Below are positions 44,388-54,102 of a stretch of DNA of 64,000 nt, one piece after another. Source of the stretch: Wocania ichthyoenteri Th78 (GTDB lineage: Bacteria > Bacteroidota > Bacteroidia > Flavobacteriales > Flavobacteriaceae); contig NZ_KN525716.1 in the NCBI RefSeq assembly GCF_000789235.1, positions 558,001-622,000 of the forward strand, in the 5' to 3' direction. Below the pieces are notes generated by a model, which was not told the DNA's origin, ran no database searches, and was given only the letters and a program-made list of their open reading frames with translations. Position numbers and translations under genes: made by a program. Position 1 is the stretch's first letter, and every line of letters begins with the position of its first letter.

Positions 44388-46292
44388 TTAGTTGGCTACA
44401 ACAATAAATTCACTTCTTCTATTTTCTTGATGTTCTTCTTTTGTGCATTTAACGCCATTTTTGCATTTATTAACTAACTTGGTTTCTCCATACCCTTTTC
44501 CTGTTAATCGATTTTTAGAGATTCCTCCTTTTTCTACTATAAACTTTATAGTCGATTTATTTCTTCTATTAGAAAGTGCAAAGTTATAAGCATCTTTCCC
44601 CCTTGAATCTGTATGCGACCTTACGTCTATCTTCACTGAAGGGAACTTATTCATATAGTTTATAATTTTTTCTAGCTCTAATTGTGCATCTGGACGAATT
44701 ATAGACTTATCATAATCAAAATAAATAGGGTTTAAATTTAAGAGCTTGAACAAGTCTGTTCCTACTTCGGCTGCTTTAACTTCTGGTTCTAGTGCTAAAT
44801 TTAAAACAATATCTCTAGTTTCTTTTGTTGAAAAAACAGTAGAGTTATCATTATAATCTTCTTTTTTAGCTTCAATAGTATAAGCCTCTTGTTTACAAGT
44901 TAGGCTAAATTGAAATTTACCTGAATTATCAGTTTTCAATGATTTAATAATTTTATTACTCCCATCATATATCACAAGGTCTGCATCTTCTAAAACCTCT
45001 TGAGTATTTTTATTTATTAATGTACCCGAGACTTGTTTAGAGCATTCTGGAGCTATAAAACTGTAAATATCATCATCCCCTTTTCCTCCTGTTCTATTTG
45101 ATGAAATATAACCTTTACGTGTTGTTTCGTTAATAACATAACCAAAATCATCTTTAGGGCTATTTATTGGTTTTCCTAAATTTTGAATCACACCAGACTC
45201 AATATTTTTAGTGTCAATTTTAAATACATCTAAACCACCTAAACCTGTATGTCCATCTGAAGAAAAATAGAGTATGTTTTTTTTACTTACAAAAGGAAAG
45301 TTTTCTCTACTTTCTGTATTAATTTTTGCTCCTAAATTTATTGGTTCTCCGTAAGATCCATCATCATGAATATCTACAACAAAAATATCTGAAGCTCCAT
45401 AAGTTCCTGGCATATCTGAAGCAAAATATAATTTTTTTTCGTCTGTGCTTAAAGCAGGATGTGCTACACTATACTCGTTATTATTAAATGGTAAAGATTC
45501 TATATTTGTCCATTTACCCTCTACTAATGTTGCTTTATATATTTTTAGGGTATGAAAATCATTACTATTTTTTTTAAAATTGCCCTTATAATAATTATTT
45601 CTTGTAAAATAAACAGTGTTCCCATCTTTTGTAAAGGCTGCAGATGATTCATGATATTTTGTGTTTATATTTCCTAAAACCTCTTTTATACTACCATCCT
45701 TATTTAATTCAAACAAATCTAAAAAGGGTTGTGCATTCCAACTATAAATTTTTTCATCTTTATCTCTTGAGGATGCAAATACCAAATTATCTTGGTAAGT
45801 AGAAGTTCCAAAATCTGAATACGGCGTATTTATGTTTAAATTATTTAGCTCAAAATCTTCTGATAACTCTTCAATTGCTTTTAAATAGTTTGTTGAGCTT
45901 AAAAATTTTTTTGCTCGAGAATCTTGAGGATTCATTGTGGCAAATGCTAACATTATTTTGTTAGCTTCCTCATAATTTTCTTGTGCTTTTAAAGCTTGTG
46001 CGTACCTAAAAAAGTTTTCTGATTCTATATTTGTATTTCCTTCGATTAGATTGCTATACCATTTTGATGCATCTTGCATTTCGTTATTAAAATAATAGGC
46101 ATTTGCTAATTTCTCAATAACTTCTAATGATGCGTTACCTTTATTTGCTAAACTTAAAAGATTATTTTTTGAATCTGCATATGATAATTTTTCGTACTGC
46201 TTTACCGCACTTTTAATTTTTGCTTTTTGTGAAAAAGTAGCATTAAAAGATAAAAAACTTACTATAGATAATATGTATATTCTTTTTTTCAT
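44388..46292 (-). CDS. OmpA-family outer-membrane protein with TPR, beta-propeller and CRD (PorE-like)
   Basis: 634 residues. Sec signal peptide (MKKRIYILSIVSFLSFNATFSQ). N-terminal TPR helices (about 25-140), WD40/PD40-type propeller with repeated YFASD-like blades (VYFTRN, KLYFASDMPGTYGASDIFVVDI, ILYFSSDGHTGLGGLDVFKID, GYISSNRTGGKGDDDIYSF), carboxypeptidase-regulatory-like domain (about 425-500), and C-terminal OmpA domain (YFDYDKSIIRPDAQLELEKI, DVRSHTDSRGKDAYNFALSNRR). This order matches PorE of the T9SS, which anchors to peptidoglycan. It closes the operon with PorP/SprF and the type B adhesin. Confidence 0.9.
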   Translation of the reverse strand: MKKRIYILSIVSFLSFNATFSQKAKIKSAVKQYEKLSYADSKNNLLSLANKGNASLEVIEKLANAYYFNNEMQDASKWYSNLIEGNTNIESENFFRYAQALKAQENYEEANKIMLAFATMNPQDSRAKKFLSSTNYLKAIEELSEDFELNNLNINTPYSDFGTSTYQDNLVFASSRDKDEKIYSWNAQPFLDLFELNKDGSIKEVLGNINTKYHESSAAFTKDGNTVYFTRNNYYKGNFKKNSNDFHTLKIYKATLVEGKWTNIESLPFNNNEYSVAHPALSTDEKKLYFASDMPGTYGASDIFVVDIHDDGSYGEPINLGAKINTESRENFPFVSKKNILYFSSDGHTGLGGLDVFKIDTKNIESGVIQNLGKPINSPKDDFGYVINETTRKGYISSNRTGGKGDDDIYSFIAPECSKQVSGTLINKNTQEVLEDADLVIYDGSNKIIKSLKTDNSGKFQFSLTCKQEAYTIEAKKEDYNDNSTVFSTKETRDIVLNLALEPEVKAAEVGTDLFKLLNLNPIYFDYDKSIIRPDAQLELEKIINYMNKFPSVKIDVRSHTDSRGKDAYNFALSNRRNKSTIKFIVEKGGISKNRLTGKGYGETKLVNKCKNGVKCTKEEHQENRRSEFIVVAN

Positions 46293-46303
46293 ATCTGTTT
46301 TCT

Positions 46304-47236
46304 TTAGAAAAATCTTGGTGATAAAATTTTGCCTATTTGTTGTAACTCAAATCGTAACATGATTTCATGTGTTCCACTATTATAATTATTCAAAGCAGTT
46401 GTTGTAGCATCATAAGAGTACCCAACAAACAAACCTTCTGTTAGCTGAAACCCTGCTAAACCACTAATGGAATCATCCCACCTGTATGCTATACCTAGTG
46501 TTAATTTTTCACTAAATAGTGCATTAAGTGAAATATCTGCAATTAATGGCGCGCCAGAAACCCCTTTTAATAAAAATGCAGGCTTTATTTTTGTGCTATT
46601 ACTTAAATTAAACACATATCCTCCTATTAAAAAGTAGTGTAACCGCTCTGTTGCTATAGATTCTTGAAAGTCATCGTAATGCTTTGTTGTTAAAACATTT
46701 GGAGCTGAGAACCCTAGGTACCACCTATTTGAATGCAAATATAAACCTGCACCTAATGTTGGGGAAATTAAATTTATATTTTCATTAAATGCATTGTCTG
46801 GGTTTTGAAAAAGCCCTTTACTCCAATCTGTATCTAATGAGTGAATACCTCCTTTAATTCCAAAAGACAATTCTAAATCACCTGATGCATTTACAGGAAT
46901 AGTATAAGAAAAATTGGCATCAATACTTGTTTCCTTTGCTGGCCCTAGTTGGTCGCTAATAATATTTAGCCCTAACCCTATTCTTTCATTACTTAAAGGT
47001 GAATGCAAGCCAAATGCTATTGTTTTTGGAGCGCCATCAATACCAACCCATTGAGTTCTATATAAAGCTGTTGCGCTTAAAACATCTCTTTGTCCTGTAT
47101 ATCCTGCATTTACACTCATAGTATTATACATATAATGTGTAAATTGAGGATCTTGCTGTGCGTTAATTTCTAAACTTAATAGTGCAGTAAACACTACCAA
47201 AATTAAACTTTTTATGAATGATGATTTGTTTATCAT
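46304..47236 (-). CDS. T9SS membrane protein, PorP/SprF family
   Basis: 310 residues, signal peptide ending in ALLSLEINAQ. Begins QQDPQFTHYMYNTMSVNAGYTGQRDVLSATALYRTQWVGIDGAPKT, the diagnostic start of PorP/SprF (TIGR03519-type) proteins. The rest is amphipathic strands of an outer-membrane beta-barrel. These proteins are needed to secrete or attach a partner with a type B sorting domain, and here they sit beside such a partner. Confidence 0.93.
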   Translation of the reverse strand: MINKSSFIKSLILVVFTALLSLEINAQQDPQFTHYMYNTMSVNAGYTGQRDVLSATALYRTQWVGIDGAPKTIAFGLHSPLSNERIGLGLNIISDQLGPAKETSIDANFSYTIPVNASGDLELSFGIKGGIHSLDTDWSKGLFQNPDNAFNENINLISPTLGAGLYLHSNRWYLGFSAPNVLTTKHYDDFQESIATERLHYFLIGGYVFNLSNSTKIKPAFLLKGVSGAPLIADISLNALFSEKLTLGIAYRWDDSISGLAGFQLTEGLFVGYSYDATTTALNNYNSGTHEIMLRFELQQIGKILSPRFF

Positions 47237-47269
47237 TTTTTAATCTTTTATTAGTTGTTTACTTCTATG

Positions 47270-50200
47270 TTATCGGTTTATGTATAACCAGCCTACTTTA
47301 GGTTTAGATCCATCTCCAAAGTCAAGGACATAATAATACGTTCCTTCTGGAAGCTTTTTGTCTGCATTAATTGTAGATCTTCCATTCGAAATACCATCCC
47401 AAGCGTTATCGTTATTATAACTTCTCTGTTCATAAACTAAATTACCCCAACGGTTATAAACCTCTAATTTATTATTCGGGTAGTTTTCAATGCAGTTTAT
47501 AATTAAAGTGTCGTTTACTCCATCATTATTTGGAGAAAACTCATTAAATATAAGTAAGCACCCTAATTCTGTGACTGTTGCATCATCTTCAACATTACCA
47601 TCAAAATCATCTCCGTTGTCACTAGTATCATTTACATTATCTAATGTTGGCGATACGGCTGTTGCAACAACGCTATTGCTAACACCACCCGCATTAATTG
47701 CTTGCTGAGTTATAATAAAACTAGCCTTATATGTTGCTATCTCTCCAACTAATAATGTTCCTTCCATACTACCCAAACTTGAACTATCAAATCTCGGTGA
47801 TTCTGATAATTCTAATGTGTTTCCATTAGCATCAAGAAATATATCTGTTAAACTTAAATTTGTTAAAATACCATCACCAGTATTCTCAACTTCTATTGTA
47901 TAAATAATCACATCATTAAGTGCTATTCCTAAAACATCAGCTGTTTTTGTGACTTCTAAAGATGCCGTACAGCCATTAACAAATGGACTACATGGATTAT
48001 TTGGGTCTGATGTTGGGCCTCCTGGATAATCATTCGGATTATTCGGGGTACTCGGATCGTCTATTCCTGTGGTCTCTTCACAATCAGTTAAACCATCATT
48101 ATCGCTATCGGTAGTGTTAATGCCTGTTGGTAAACAACCATCGTTTGGATCAAATGGACCTGGATAATCATTCGGATTATTCGGGGTACTCGGATCGTCT
48201 ATTCCTGTGGTTTCTTCACAATCGGTTAAACCATCATTATCGCTATCTATAAGAGAATCACAAACAACAGTTATGCTTACTGTAGCGGTTGAACAACTTG
48301 CCGTTGGTGTATCATCATCACATATCGTATAAGTAAATGTATCAACTCCTACAAAACCTGTTGCTGGGGTGTAATCGAAAGTACCATCGTTATTGGTGAC
48401 TACTGTTCCACCATTACTACTCGTAGCATCGAAACTTGTGATGGTGGCTCCGTCTATTACGGTATCGTTACTTAATACATTGCCTGTTGTTACCAAGGTG
48501 TCTTCGCTAGTGCTTGCTGTATCGTCTACTGCTATTGGATTGCCTTCGTCAGTAACAGTTATGCTTACGGTGGCGGTTGAACAACTTGCCGTTGGTGTAT
48601 CATCATCACATATCGTATAAGTAAATGTATCAACTCCTACAAAACCTGTTGCTGGGGTGTAATCGAAAGTACCATCGTTATTGGTGACTACTGTTCCACC
48701 ATTACTACTCGTAGCATCGAAACTTGTGATGGTGGCTCCGTCTATTACGGTATCGTTACTTAATACATTGCCTGTTGTTACCAAGGTGTCTTCGCTAGTG
48801 CTTGCTGTATCGTCTACTGCTATTGGATTGCCTTCGTCAGTAACAGTTATGCTTACGGTGGCGGTTGATATTTCTCCATCTAAATCTGTAATCGTATAAG
48901 TAAATGTATCAATACCTACAAAACTGGCTGAAGGTGTATAAAGAATTGTATCATCGGTTGGGTCATTTGGTGTACCATTATTATTTACTGTTACAGTTCC
49001 TCCTTGTCCTGTTGTACCGCTAGGTAAAGTTATAGAACCTGTATTTGGTCCATCACCTCCAAAACTATCTGCTCCGTTACCATTATCTACTAACACATTA
49101 ATTACATTATTTGAGCTTCCCTCTGTTATGCCTGTGATAGTGTCATCTTGAGCTGTTGGAGTATCATTTATCGGATTAATTACAACACTCAAAACATCGC
49201 CAGTTCCAATAGGATCAACTAAATCATCACCCCTTGCCTTAGAAACTGTATTAGTAATCGTTGTGCCTCCTGTGGCACCATCAACTGTTACCGTAATAAC
49301 TATTTGTGCAGTGTTACCAACATTTAAATCTCCTACAGACCATAACCCTGTAAGATTGTTATATGTGTTTTCTGTTCCTCCTGTTGCAGCGGCACTTACG
49401 TAGGTAACTCCCGACGGCAATACATCTGTAAGATTTACTCCTGTTACATCTTGTGGACCATTATTAGTTGTAGTAATGGTATAAGTAATTGTTGAACCAA
49501 CTGCTGGTGTTGCATTACTAACAGTTTTAACAGTAACTAAGTCTGATTCTGTTACCATACTAAAACAATAATCTATAGCAGGAAAAACACCACAATTAAA
49601 AGACGTTATAAAATTATCTGCTGTTGAGCCATCTCCAACATTCCCTTCAGATCTATGCCCCACAAAACAAGGTATAGGATTACCATATTTTTTAAGTAAA
49701 GTATAGTGGCCTGAATTTGCAACGTATGTGGCATACTCAACTCCTTGAGTAAAACCAGCAGGAACAATTGGCAGATCTTGAACTGTAGCAGCAGCGCTAG
49801 AAAGCATATTACTAGAATTATCTCCCCAAAGGTATACTGTACCATCACTTGTAATTGCTGAAGCAGCTGGATGACCTGTACTTACGCTTGCAGCATTTAT
49901 AAAAACAACATTATCAAAATCACCAGTACCTTCTGCTGCTGGATTTTGAACTATTTGCCATGTCGTTGAATCTGTTGTTGAACCGATACCTAGTTGCCCT
50001 CTATTATTATCTCCAACGCAATATATTTTAGAATCTAATGGATTTAAAGCAAAATAAGACACATCTTCGCCACTACTTGCCCCTCCTGTAATTGCTATCA
50101 TGCTAGGTACAGTAGCAAAAGGAGCTGTCATTAATGTTGGTTTATTTCTTGAAGAAAATCCTGTACCATTTGCTAGTACTGTTCTTAAGCCCCATGTGTA

Positions 50201-50878
50201 GAAAGCTCCAGCAGAAGTTACAGCAAAAATTGCATCTTCAGTTACCTTTAATAAAGACACATTACTTATTGCTGATTGATGCCATAATGAATTAGCAGTT
50301 CCTGTAGAACCGTCACCAAAAAGTTGAGAATCGTCATCCGCCATAACATATACATCTCCGCTATTAGTAAGTAATACTAAAACACCGCCTGAGGCCCCCA
50401 TATATGAGATATCTCCTGGTACAATATCTGAAGGCAAAGACATCGATTGAAATGTTGTTGAGCTTGTAATTGAACTATCAATAACAGCACCCTCTGTTCC
50501 CCAAACATATAAACCTGTTGTAGTCAATAAAAAAGATTGAGGGTTACCAGAGCCTTGAACATCACCTTGAGCCGCTAATAAAATATATCCTGTATAATTA
50601 TAGCCATTTGCTGGAGTAACATCTTGATGGGAATATATAGTTGATCCATTAGCTCCCATTTTATCGCCCCATACTTCAAGACCTGTTGTTGTTCTTGCCA
50701 TAGTACTGTGATATCCAGCTATTAATAACTCAGATTGATTAGTAAAAGGTAAAGGTGGACATGAATACTGCCCGAAAGCTGAATACCCAAATGCTAAAAA
50801 CACTAATAGAGCATGTTTTAGGTTTAGATGTTTCTTAGCTTCTTGTTTAAGTAGTTGTTGTTTAATAAAATTTTTCAT
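47270..50878 (-). CDS. giant surface adhesin with RCC1-like, DUF11 and Ig-like repeats and a T9SS type B sorting domain
   Basis: 1202 residues, N-terminal signal peptide (HALLVFLAFGYSAFGQ after a longer leader). About 35-430: RCC1-like propeller (LYVWGTEGA, FYTWGLRT, YLWGDNSSN). About 445-570: DUF11 domain. Then about 580-880: Ig-like/cadherin-type modules beginning PIAVDDTASTSEDT, two of which are almost identical 96-residue copies. Then two TSP3-like calcium motifs DSDNDGLTDCEETTGI, a second DUF11 and finally the gliding-motility-type C-terminal domain (FNEFSPNNDGVNDTL ... LEVYNRWGNLVYE ... GTYYYVLDFG), a type B T9SS signal. Likely surface adhesion or gliding. Upstream intergenic region has phased operator-like repeats. 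Confidence 0.92.
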   Translation of the reverse strand: MKNFIKQQLLKQEAKKHLNLKHALLVFLAFGYSAFGQYSCPPLPFTNQSELLIAGYHSTMARTTTGLEVWGDKMGANGSTIYSHQDVTPANGYNYTGYILLAAQGDVQGSGNPQSFLLTTTGLYVWGTEGAVIDSSITSSTTFQSMSLPSDIVPGDISYMGASGGVLVLLTNSGDVYVMADDDSQLFGDGSTGTANSLWHQSAISNVSLLKVTEDAIFAVTSAGAFYTWGLRTVLANGTGFSSRNKPTLMTAPFATVPSMIAITGGASSGEDVSYFALNPLDSKIYCVGDNNRGQLGIGSTTDSTTWQIVQNPAAEGTGDFDNVVFINAASVSTGHPAASAITSDGTVYLWGDNSSNMLSSAAATVQDLPIVPAGFTQGVEYATYVANSGHYTLLKKYGNPIPCFVGHRSEGNVGDGSTADNFITSFNCGVFPAIDYCFSMVTESDLVTVKTVSNATPAVGSTITYTITTTNNGPQDVTGVNLTDVLPSGVTYVSAAATGGTENTYNNLTGLWSVGDLNVGNTAQIVITVTVDGATGGTTITNTVSKARGDDLVDPIGTGDVLSVVINPINDTPTAQDDTITGITEGSSNNVINVLVDNGNGADSFGGDGPNTGSITLPSGTTGQGGTVTVNNNGTPNDPTDDTILYTPSASFVGIDTFTYTITDLDGEISTATVSITVTDEGNPIAVDDTASTSEDTLVTTGNVLSNDTVIDGATITSFDATSSNGGTVVTNNDGTFDYTPATGFVGVDTFTYTICDDDTPTASCSTATVSITVTDEGNPIAVDDTASTSEDTLVTTGNVLSNDTVIDGATITSFDATSSNGGTVVTNNDGTFDYTPATGFVGVDTFTYTICDDDTPTASCSTATVSITVVCDSLIDSDNDGLTDCEETTGIDDPSTPNNPNDYPGPFDPNDGCLPTGINTTDSDNDGLTDCEETTGIDDPSTPNNPNDYPGGPTSDPNNPCSPFVNGCTASLEVTKTADVLGIALNDVIIYTIEVENTGDGILTNLSLTDIFLDANGNTLELSESPRFDSSSLGSMEGTLLVGEIATYKASFIITQQAINAGGVSNSVVATAVSPTLDNVNDTSDNGDDFDGNVEDDATVTELGCLLIFNEFSPNNDGVNDTLIINCIENYPNNKLEVYNRWGNLVYEQRSYNNDNAWDGISNGRSTINADKKLPEGTYYYVLDFGDGSKPKVGWLYINR
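48021..48250 (-). repeat. 138-bp tandem repeat encoding TSP3-like calcium motifs
   Basis: The block beginning CCTGGATAATCATTCGG occurs at 48021 and 48159 (138-bp period); about 90 bases are near identical with only two or three differences seen. It encodes DSDNDGLTDCEETTGIDDPS. Confidence 0.85.
48266..48868 (-). repeat. 288-bp near-perfect tandem duplication in the adhesin
   Basis: Copy 1 at 48266-48553, copy 2 at 48554-48841, with a partial third (27 bases) at 48842-48868. I count only two differences between copies (within the first 30 bases). Each encodes one 96-residue module. Period divisible by 3, so changes in copy number keep the frame. Confidence 0.95.
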
Positions 50879-50943
50879 TTATTGTCGAGATATAGTTTGT
50901 TGCTGAGATGTAATTTTTATTAACTATCATTATGTGTAAAAAA

Positions 50944-50998
50944 AACATTTAATCGATGTTTTTAACACTTAATCATTAATTTTAAGCATTTAATCGAT
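50944..50998. promoter_or_regulatory. three phased 14-bp motifs upstream of the adhesin operon
   Basis: AACATTTAATCGAT (50944), AACACTTAATCATT (50964) and AGCATTTAATCGAT (50985), 20 and 21 bp apart. This is about 65-120 bases upstream of the adhesin start. Same motif family as at 41624 and 55701. Confidence 0.55.
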
Positions 50999-51034
50999 GT
51001 AAATGTAATCTGATATTGTGTTTTTTACTCCTTT

Positions 51035-51067
51035 AATGTTCTAAAACGGTGTTAAAATGTTCTAAAA
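51035..51067. promoter_or_regulatory. direct repeat AATGTTCTAAAA with 21-bp period
   Basis: AATGTTCTAAAA at 51035-51046 and again at 51056-51067, exactly 21 bp apart. This spacing is that of LytTR-binding direct repeats, and the LytTR regulator gene ends 48 bases away. Confidence 0.45.
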
Positions 51068-51114
51068 ACATAAAATGGATGTAATAGTTATGATTAAATG
51101 CTTTTTGGTATACT

Positions 51115-51837
51115 TTAAATTGAACTAATTTTATTTAAAATATTTAGTTTATAGGTTTTTCCTATGGGAAGAATCTCATCGCCTACTTTTAATGAAGAGT
51201 TATTTATTTGTATTAAGTACATAGAATTAATTATAAACCCTCTATGTATTCGAATAAAACTACTTGGTAATTTATCTATTATTTCGTTTAAACTAAAACG
51301 AACAATATACTTTTGTTTACTTTTTAGAAAAATCTCTATATATATGTGTGAACTTTTTATATATAAAATATCTTCTAAAATAACTTTTACTAAAGCTCCT
51401 TTTTCTTTAACAAAAATAGAATCTTTTATAATTAAAGCTTCGTTATTAGCTTTGTCTTTGTTTTCAGTATAATTATGAATAACAATTTCTATGGAAGCAT
51501 AGAGTTCGTCTTTTGTAAAAGGCTTTATTAAATAAGCAGGAGGTGCTAATTTTTTAGCTTCATTTATTGTAACAACATCTGCGTTTGAGGTTAAAAAAAT
51601 AAAGGGAAAGTTATATTCTTCTTTAATTTTTTTTGCCAACTCTAAGCCTGTCTTTTTTCCAGAAAGCTGAATGTCTAATATTGCTAAATCTGGTTTTTGA
51701 GTTTCAATAATTTGTATAGCTTCAGAATAATTTATTGCTGGTTCTAAAACTGTATATCCTATATTTTTTAATGTACTACAAATATTATCTGCTATAATGA
51801 TCTCGTCTTCAACGACTAAAATTTTTATTTTATCCAT
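51115..51837 (-). CDS. LytTR-family response regulator
   Basis: 240 residues. Receiver domain with phospho-acceptor D55 (LAILDIQLSG), acidic pocket ED (VVEDE) and K in YLIKPF; the LytTR DNA-binding domain occupies about 135-240 (EDILYIKSSHIYIEIFLKSKQKYIVRFSLNEIIDKLPSSFIRIHRGFIINSMYL). LytTR domains bind direct repeats with about 10/21-bp spacing. The kinase gene is 31 bases upstream on the same strand, and the adhesin-PorP-OmpA operon is next downstream, so these probably form one regulatory module. Confidence 0.95.
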   Translation of the reverse strand: MDKIKILVVEDEIIIADNICSTLKNIGYTVLEPAINYSEAIQIIETQKPDLAILDIQLSGKKTGLELAKKIKEEYNFPFIFLTSNADVVTINEAKKLAPPAYLIKPFTKDELYASIEIVIHNYTENKDKANNEALIIKDSIFVKEKGALVKVILEDILYIKSSHIYIEIFLKSKQKYIVRFSLNEIIDKLPSSFIRIHRGFIINSMYLIQINNSSLKVGDEILPIGKTYKLNILNKISSI

Positions 51838-51868
51838 ACTTCTGTCAAATAATAATTCTATTTAAAAA

Positions 51869-53800
51869 TTAGTCAATTTTTTTTCTAGCATTTATATCTT
51901 TAAAAATAATTGAAATCTTTAATCCGTTATCATTTTCAAATTTCAAATTCCCTTGTAATTGCTTAACTAGCCTTAAAACTAAATGCAATCCAAATTTTTT
52001 GATTTTATCGATATCTTCTTCATTACAAATCCCATGTCCATCATCACGTACCAATAGCTTATAGCTTTCATCATCAATTTTTTTTATAGACACTAATAAA
52101 TAGCCTTTATTCTTTTCTTTAAATGCATGTTTATATGCATTAATAATTAATTCATTAATTATTAAACCTAGTGGTGTTGCTGTATCAACATCAAAAAACA
52201 CTTCATCTATATCTGTATCAATTTTTACTTTTTTATTTACATCATCAAAAGCCGATAACCCTAATATTAAATGCTTTACATAATCTTTAAAGTTTACAGA
52301 ATTTTCATTATTATTGTATAACTTTTGATGTATTAAAGCCATAGAGTTTACTCTATTTTTACTATCCACAATAAACTCTAAAGCTTTCTCATCATTTATT
52401 CCTTGTGCTTGTAATTCCAACAAACTAGATACTATTTGGAAATTATTTTTAACTCGATGATGAACCTCTTTAACAAGTAATTCTTTTTCTTTTAGTGTTT
52501 TATTTATTTGGTTATTTTTAATTTTAAGTATTTTAGATTGTTTCCCTATGCGTCTTATAAATAAAATTGATGCCAGTAATACAATAGAAACTAATGTTAT
52601 GATAACAATATATAAATCTGTTGTTTCCTTCTCATGCTTTAATTCTAACTCTTTACTTTTTACAGCCTGTTGAGTCTTAAAATTAGCTAAAGCATTTGAT
52701 AAATCTTCCGAATAAATTTTTCTTGTTAACGTAACACACTTGTCTTTGTAATAAATACTTTTTTCGAAAAAATCTAATTTAGCTAATGTATTTGCGCTTT
52801 CATTAAGAACATGAAAAAAATCATTCGGGTTTAATCGTTCCTCACTTAGTTTTTCTATTTTTTCGCAAAACTCAACTATATTAGATACTTCAAATTGATC
52901 AAATATTGATTCTTTAATTGGAGAGTCTGTTGATAAAGTACCCAAATATTTGGCATACAACGAATAGCTTAATACTCTTGTATGTTCATTATCATATAGT
53001 TCAGCTAATAATTCTTCAACACGATTGCTGTTGTCTCCTTTATAAACATAAGCGTCAATTAAATGAATAAGCGTGCCCACATAATACGAGCTCTTTGGCT
53101 TCAAGTCATTTTCAATATCCAAACTTTCTTCGCTTATATTTATATATTTATCTAACTCACCTTCAATTATATAAAAGTCACATAAATGATATAAAAAGGC
53201 TATAATTAATTCTTTATCCTCAAGTTTTTTTGCTTTTTCAAGACTTTTTAAGCATAACGATTTACCGTTTTCTACATCGTTTTGTATTTGGTACAAGACT
53301 ATTTCATGTATACTTATTAGTAATTTAGATTTAGCAACATTAATGTCTTTGTCGCTAAATTTATTTACATAACGTTCTAGCTTGTTTTGTTCTTTATTGG
53401 CTTCAGCCATGTTAATTTCATCTCGTAATTTTGAAATTTGCAACCATTTAATTTTTACAAAATTATAATCTATTTCTTTCAAATTAACAGATGCCTTTAT
53501 TGTTGTATTAATATAATTAGATACATCTTGGTAATTCAAGTCTGTTCGATTATGGAGCCTAGATATAAATTGAAGATAATCTGAATTATTAGCCTTGTTT
53601 TGAACAATTCTATTTAATAATTCGCAATAAGGTTTTTGAGTTTGTTTTGAAATATATGATTTAGCTGAATCTATTTGTTTACTAATAATAAAGTTCTCAA
53701 TCTTATTATTTAAATTTTCAGAATTATTTTGAGCATAAAAACTAATTACAAGCAATAATTGCGTTATAATTAATATGGAAGTTTTAAAAACATTACTCAT
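51869..53800 (-). CDS. sensor histidine kinase with TPR sensor part
   Basis: About 643 residues. Signal peptide/N-anchor (SNVFKTSILIITQLLLVISFYAQ), long periplasmic helical TPR-like region (about 30-385), a transmembrane helix (TDLYIVIITLVSIVLLASILFI) at about 400, coiled-coil, then a HisKA_2-type phospho-acceptor region (EVHHRVKNNFQIVSSLLELQ) and a HATPase domain (LGLIINELIINAYKHAF, VRDDGHGICNEED). Probable partner of the LytTR regulator. Start taken at the second Met (53800); an ATG at 53815 is possible. Confidence 0.92.
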   Translation of the reverse strand: MSNVFKTSILIITQLLLVISFYAQNNSENLNNKIENFIISKQIDSAKSYISKQTQKPYCELLNRIVQNKANNSDYLQFISRLHNRTDLNYQDVSNYINTTIKASVNLKEIDYNFVKIKWLQISKLRDEINMAEANKEQNKLERYVNKFSDKDINVAKSKLLISIHEIVLYQIQNDVENGKSLCLKSLEKAKKLEDKELIIAFLYHLCDFYIIEGELDKYINISEESLDIENDLKPKSSYYVGTLIHLIDAYVYKGDNSNRVEELLAELYDNEHTRVLSYSLYAKYLGTLSTDSPIKESIFDQFEVSNIVEFCEKIEKLSEERLNPNDFFHVLNESANTLAKLDFFEKSIYYKDKCVTLTRKIYSEDLSNALANFKTQQAVKSKELELKHEKETTDLYIVIITLVSIVLLASILFIRRIGKQSKILKIKNNQINKTLKEKELLVKEVHHRVKNNFQIVSSLLELQAQGINDEKALEFIVDSKNRVNSMALIHQKLYNNNENSVNFKDYVKHLILGLSAFDDVNKKVKIDTDIDEVFFDVDTATPLGLIINELIINAYKHAFKEKNKGYLLVSIKKIDDESYKLLVRDDGHGICNEEDIDKIKKFGLHLVLRLVKQLQGNLKFENDNGLKISIIFKDINARKKID

Positions 53801-53889
53801 TAGCAGTAGATACAAAGCTTCTTAATAATTTATATGAGAGGAAGCTTAAAAAAGATTTTAAACTATTAATGTTTATACCCTTGTAATTA

Positions 53890-53911
53890 AATATTAACAA
53901 ATGTTAATATT
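53890..53911. promoter_or_regulatory. perfect 9-bp inverted repeat (operator-like)
   Basis: AATATTAAC-AAAT-GTTAATATT lies 90 bases upstream of the kinase start and 190 bases upstream of prfC. Not followed by a T run, so not a terminator; a dimeric regulator site is possible. Confidence 0.4.
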
Positions 53912-54076
53912 GCTAAAGTATTGGATAATGTTAAAAAAACCAAAGCTTTATTAAACAATTTCACAAATCTTAATTTCAATTGTAAACCTATAACTAGAAA
54001 TATATTTTTAAGTGATTTTTAGAATATTAATTCTAAAATTTACTTAACAAAAATAGGAGCGATACTCCTTAATTTC

Positions 54077-54084
54077 TATTTTTG
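54077..54084 (+). promoter_or_regulatory. promoter -7 element of prfC
   Basis: TATTTTTG fits TAnnTTTG and ends 18 bases before the ATG at 54103; it supports 54103 as the start. Confidence 0.5.
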
Positions 54085-54102
54085 CGACTTGTAAAAAAAT
54101 CT

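Noticed and set aside
48393-48899. Two plus-strand ORFs with repeated sequence
   Set aside because: Antisense shadows of the 288-bp repeat in the adhesin gene; they repeat because the DNA repeats.
49606-49848. 80-codon minus-strand ORF
   Set aside because: Other frame within the adhesin gene.
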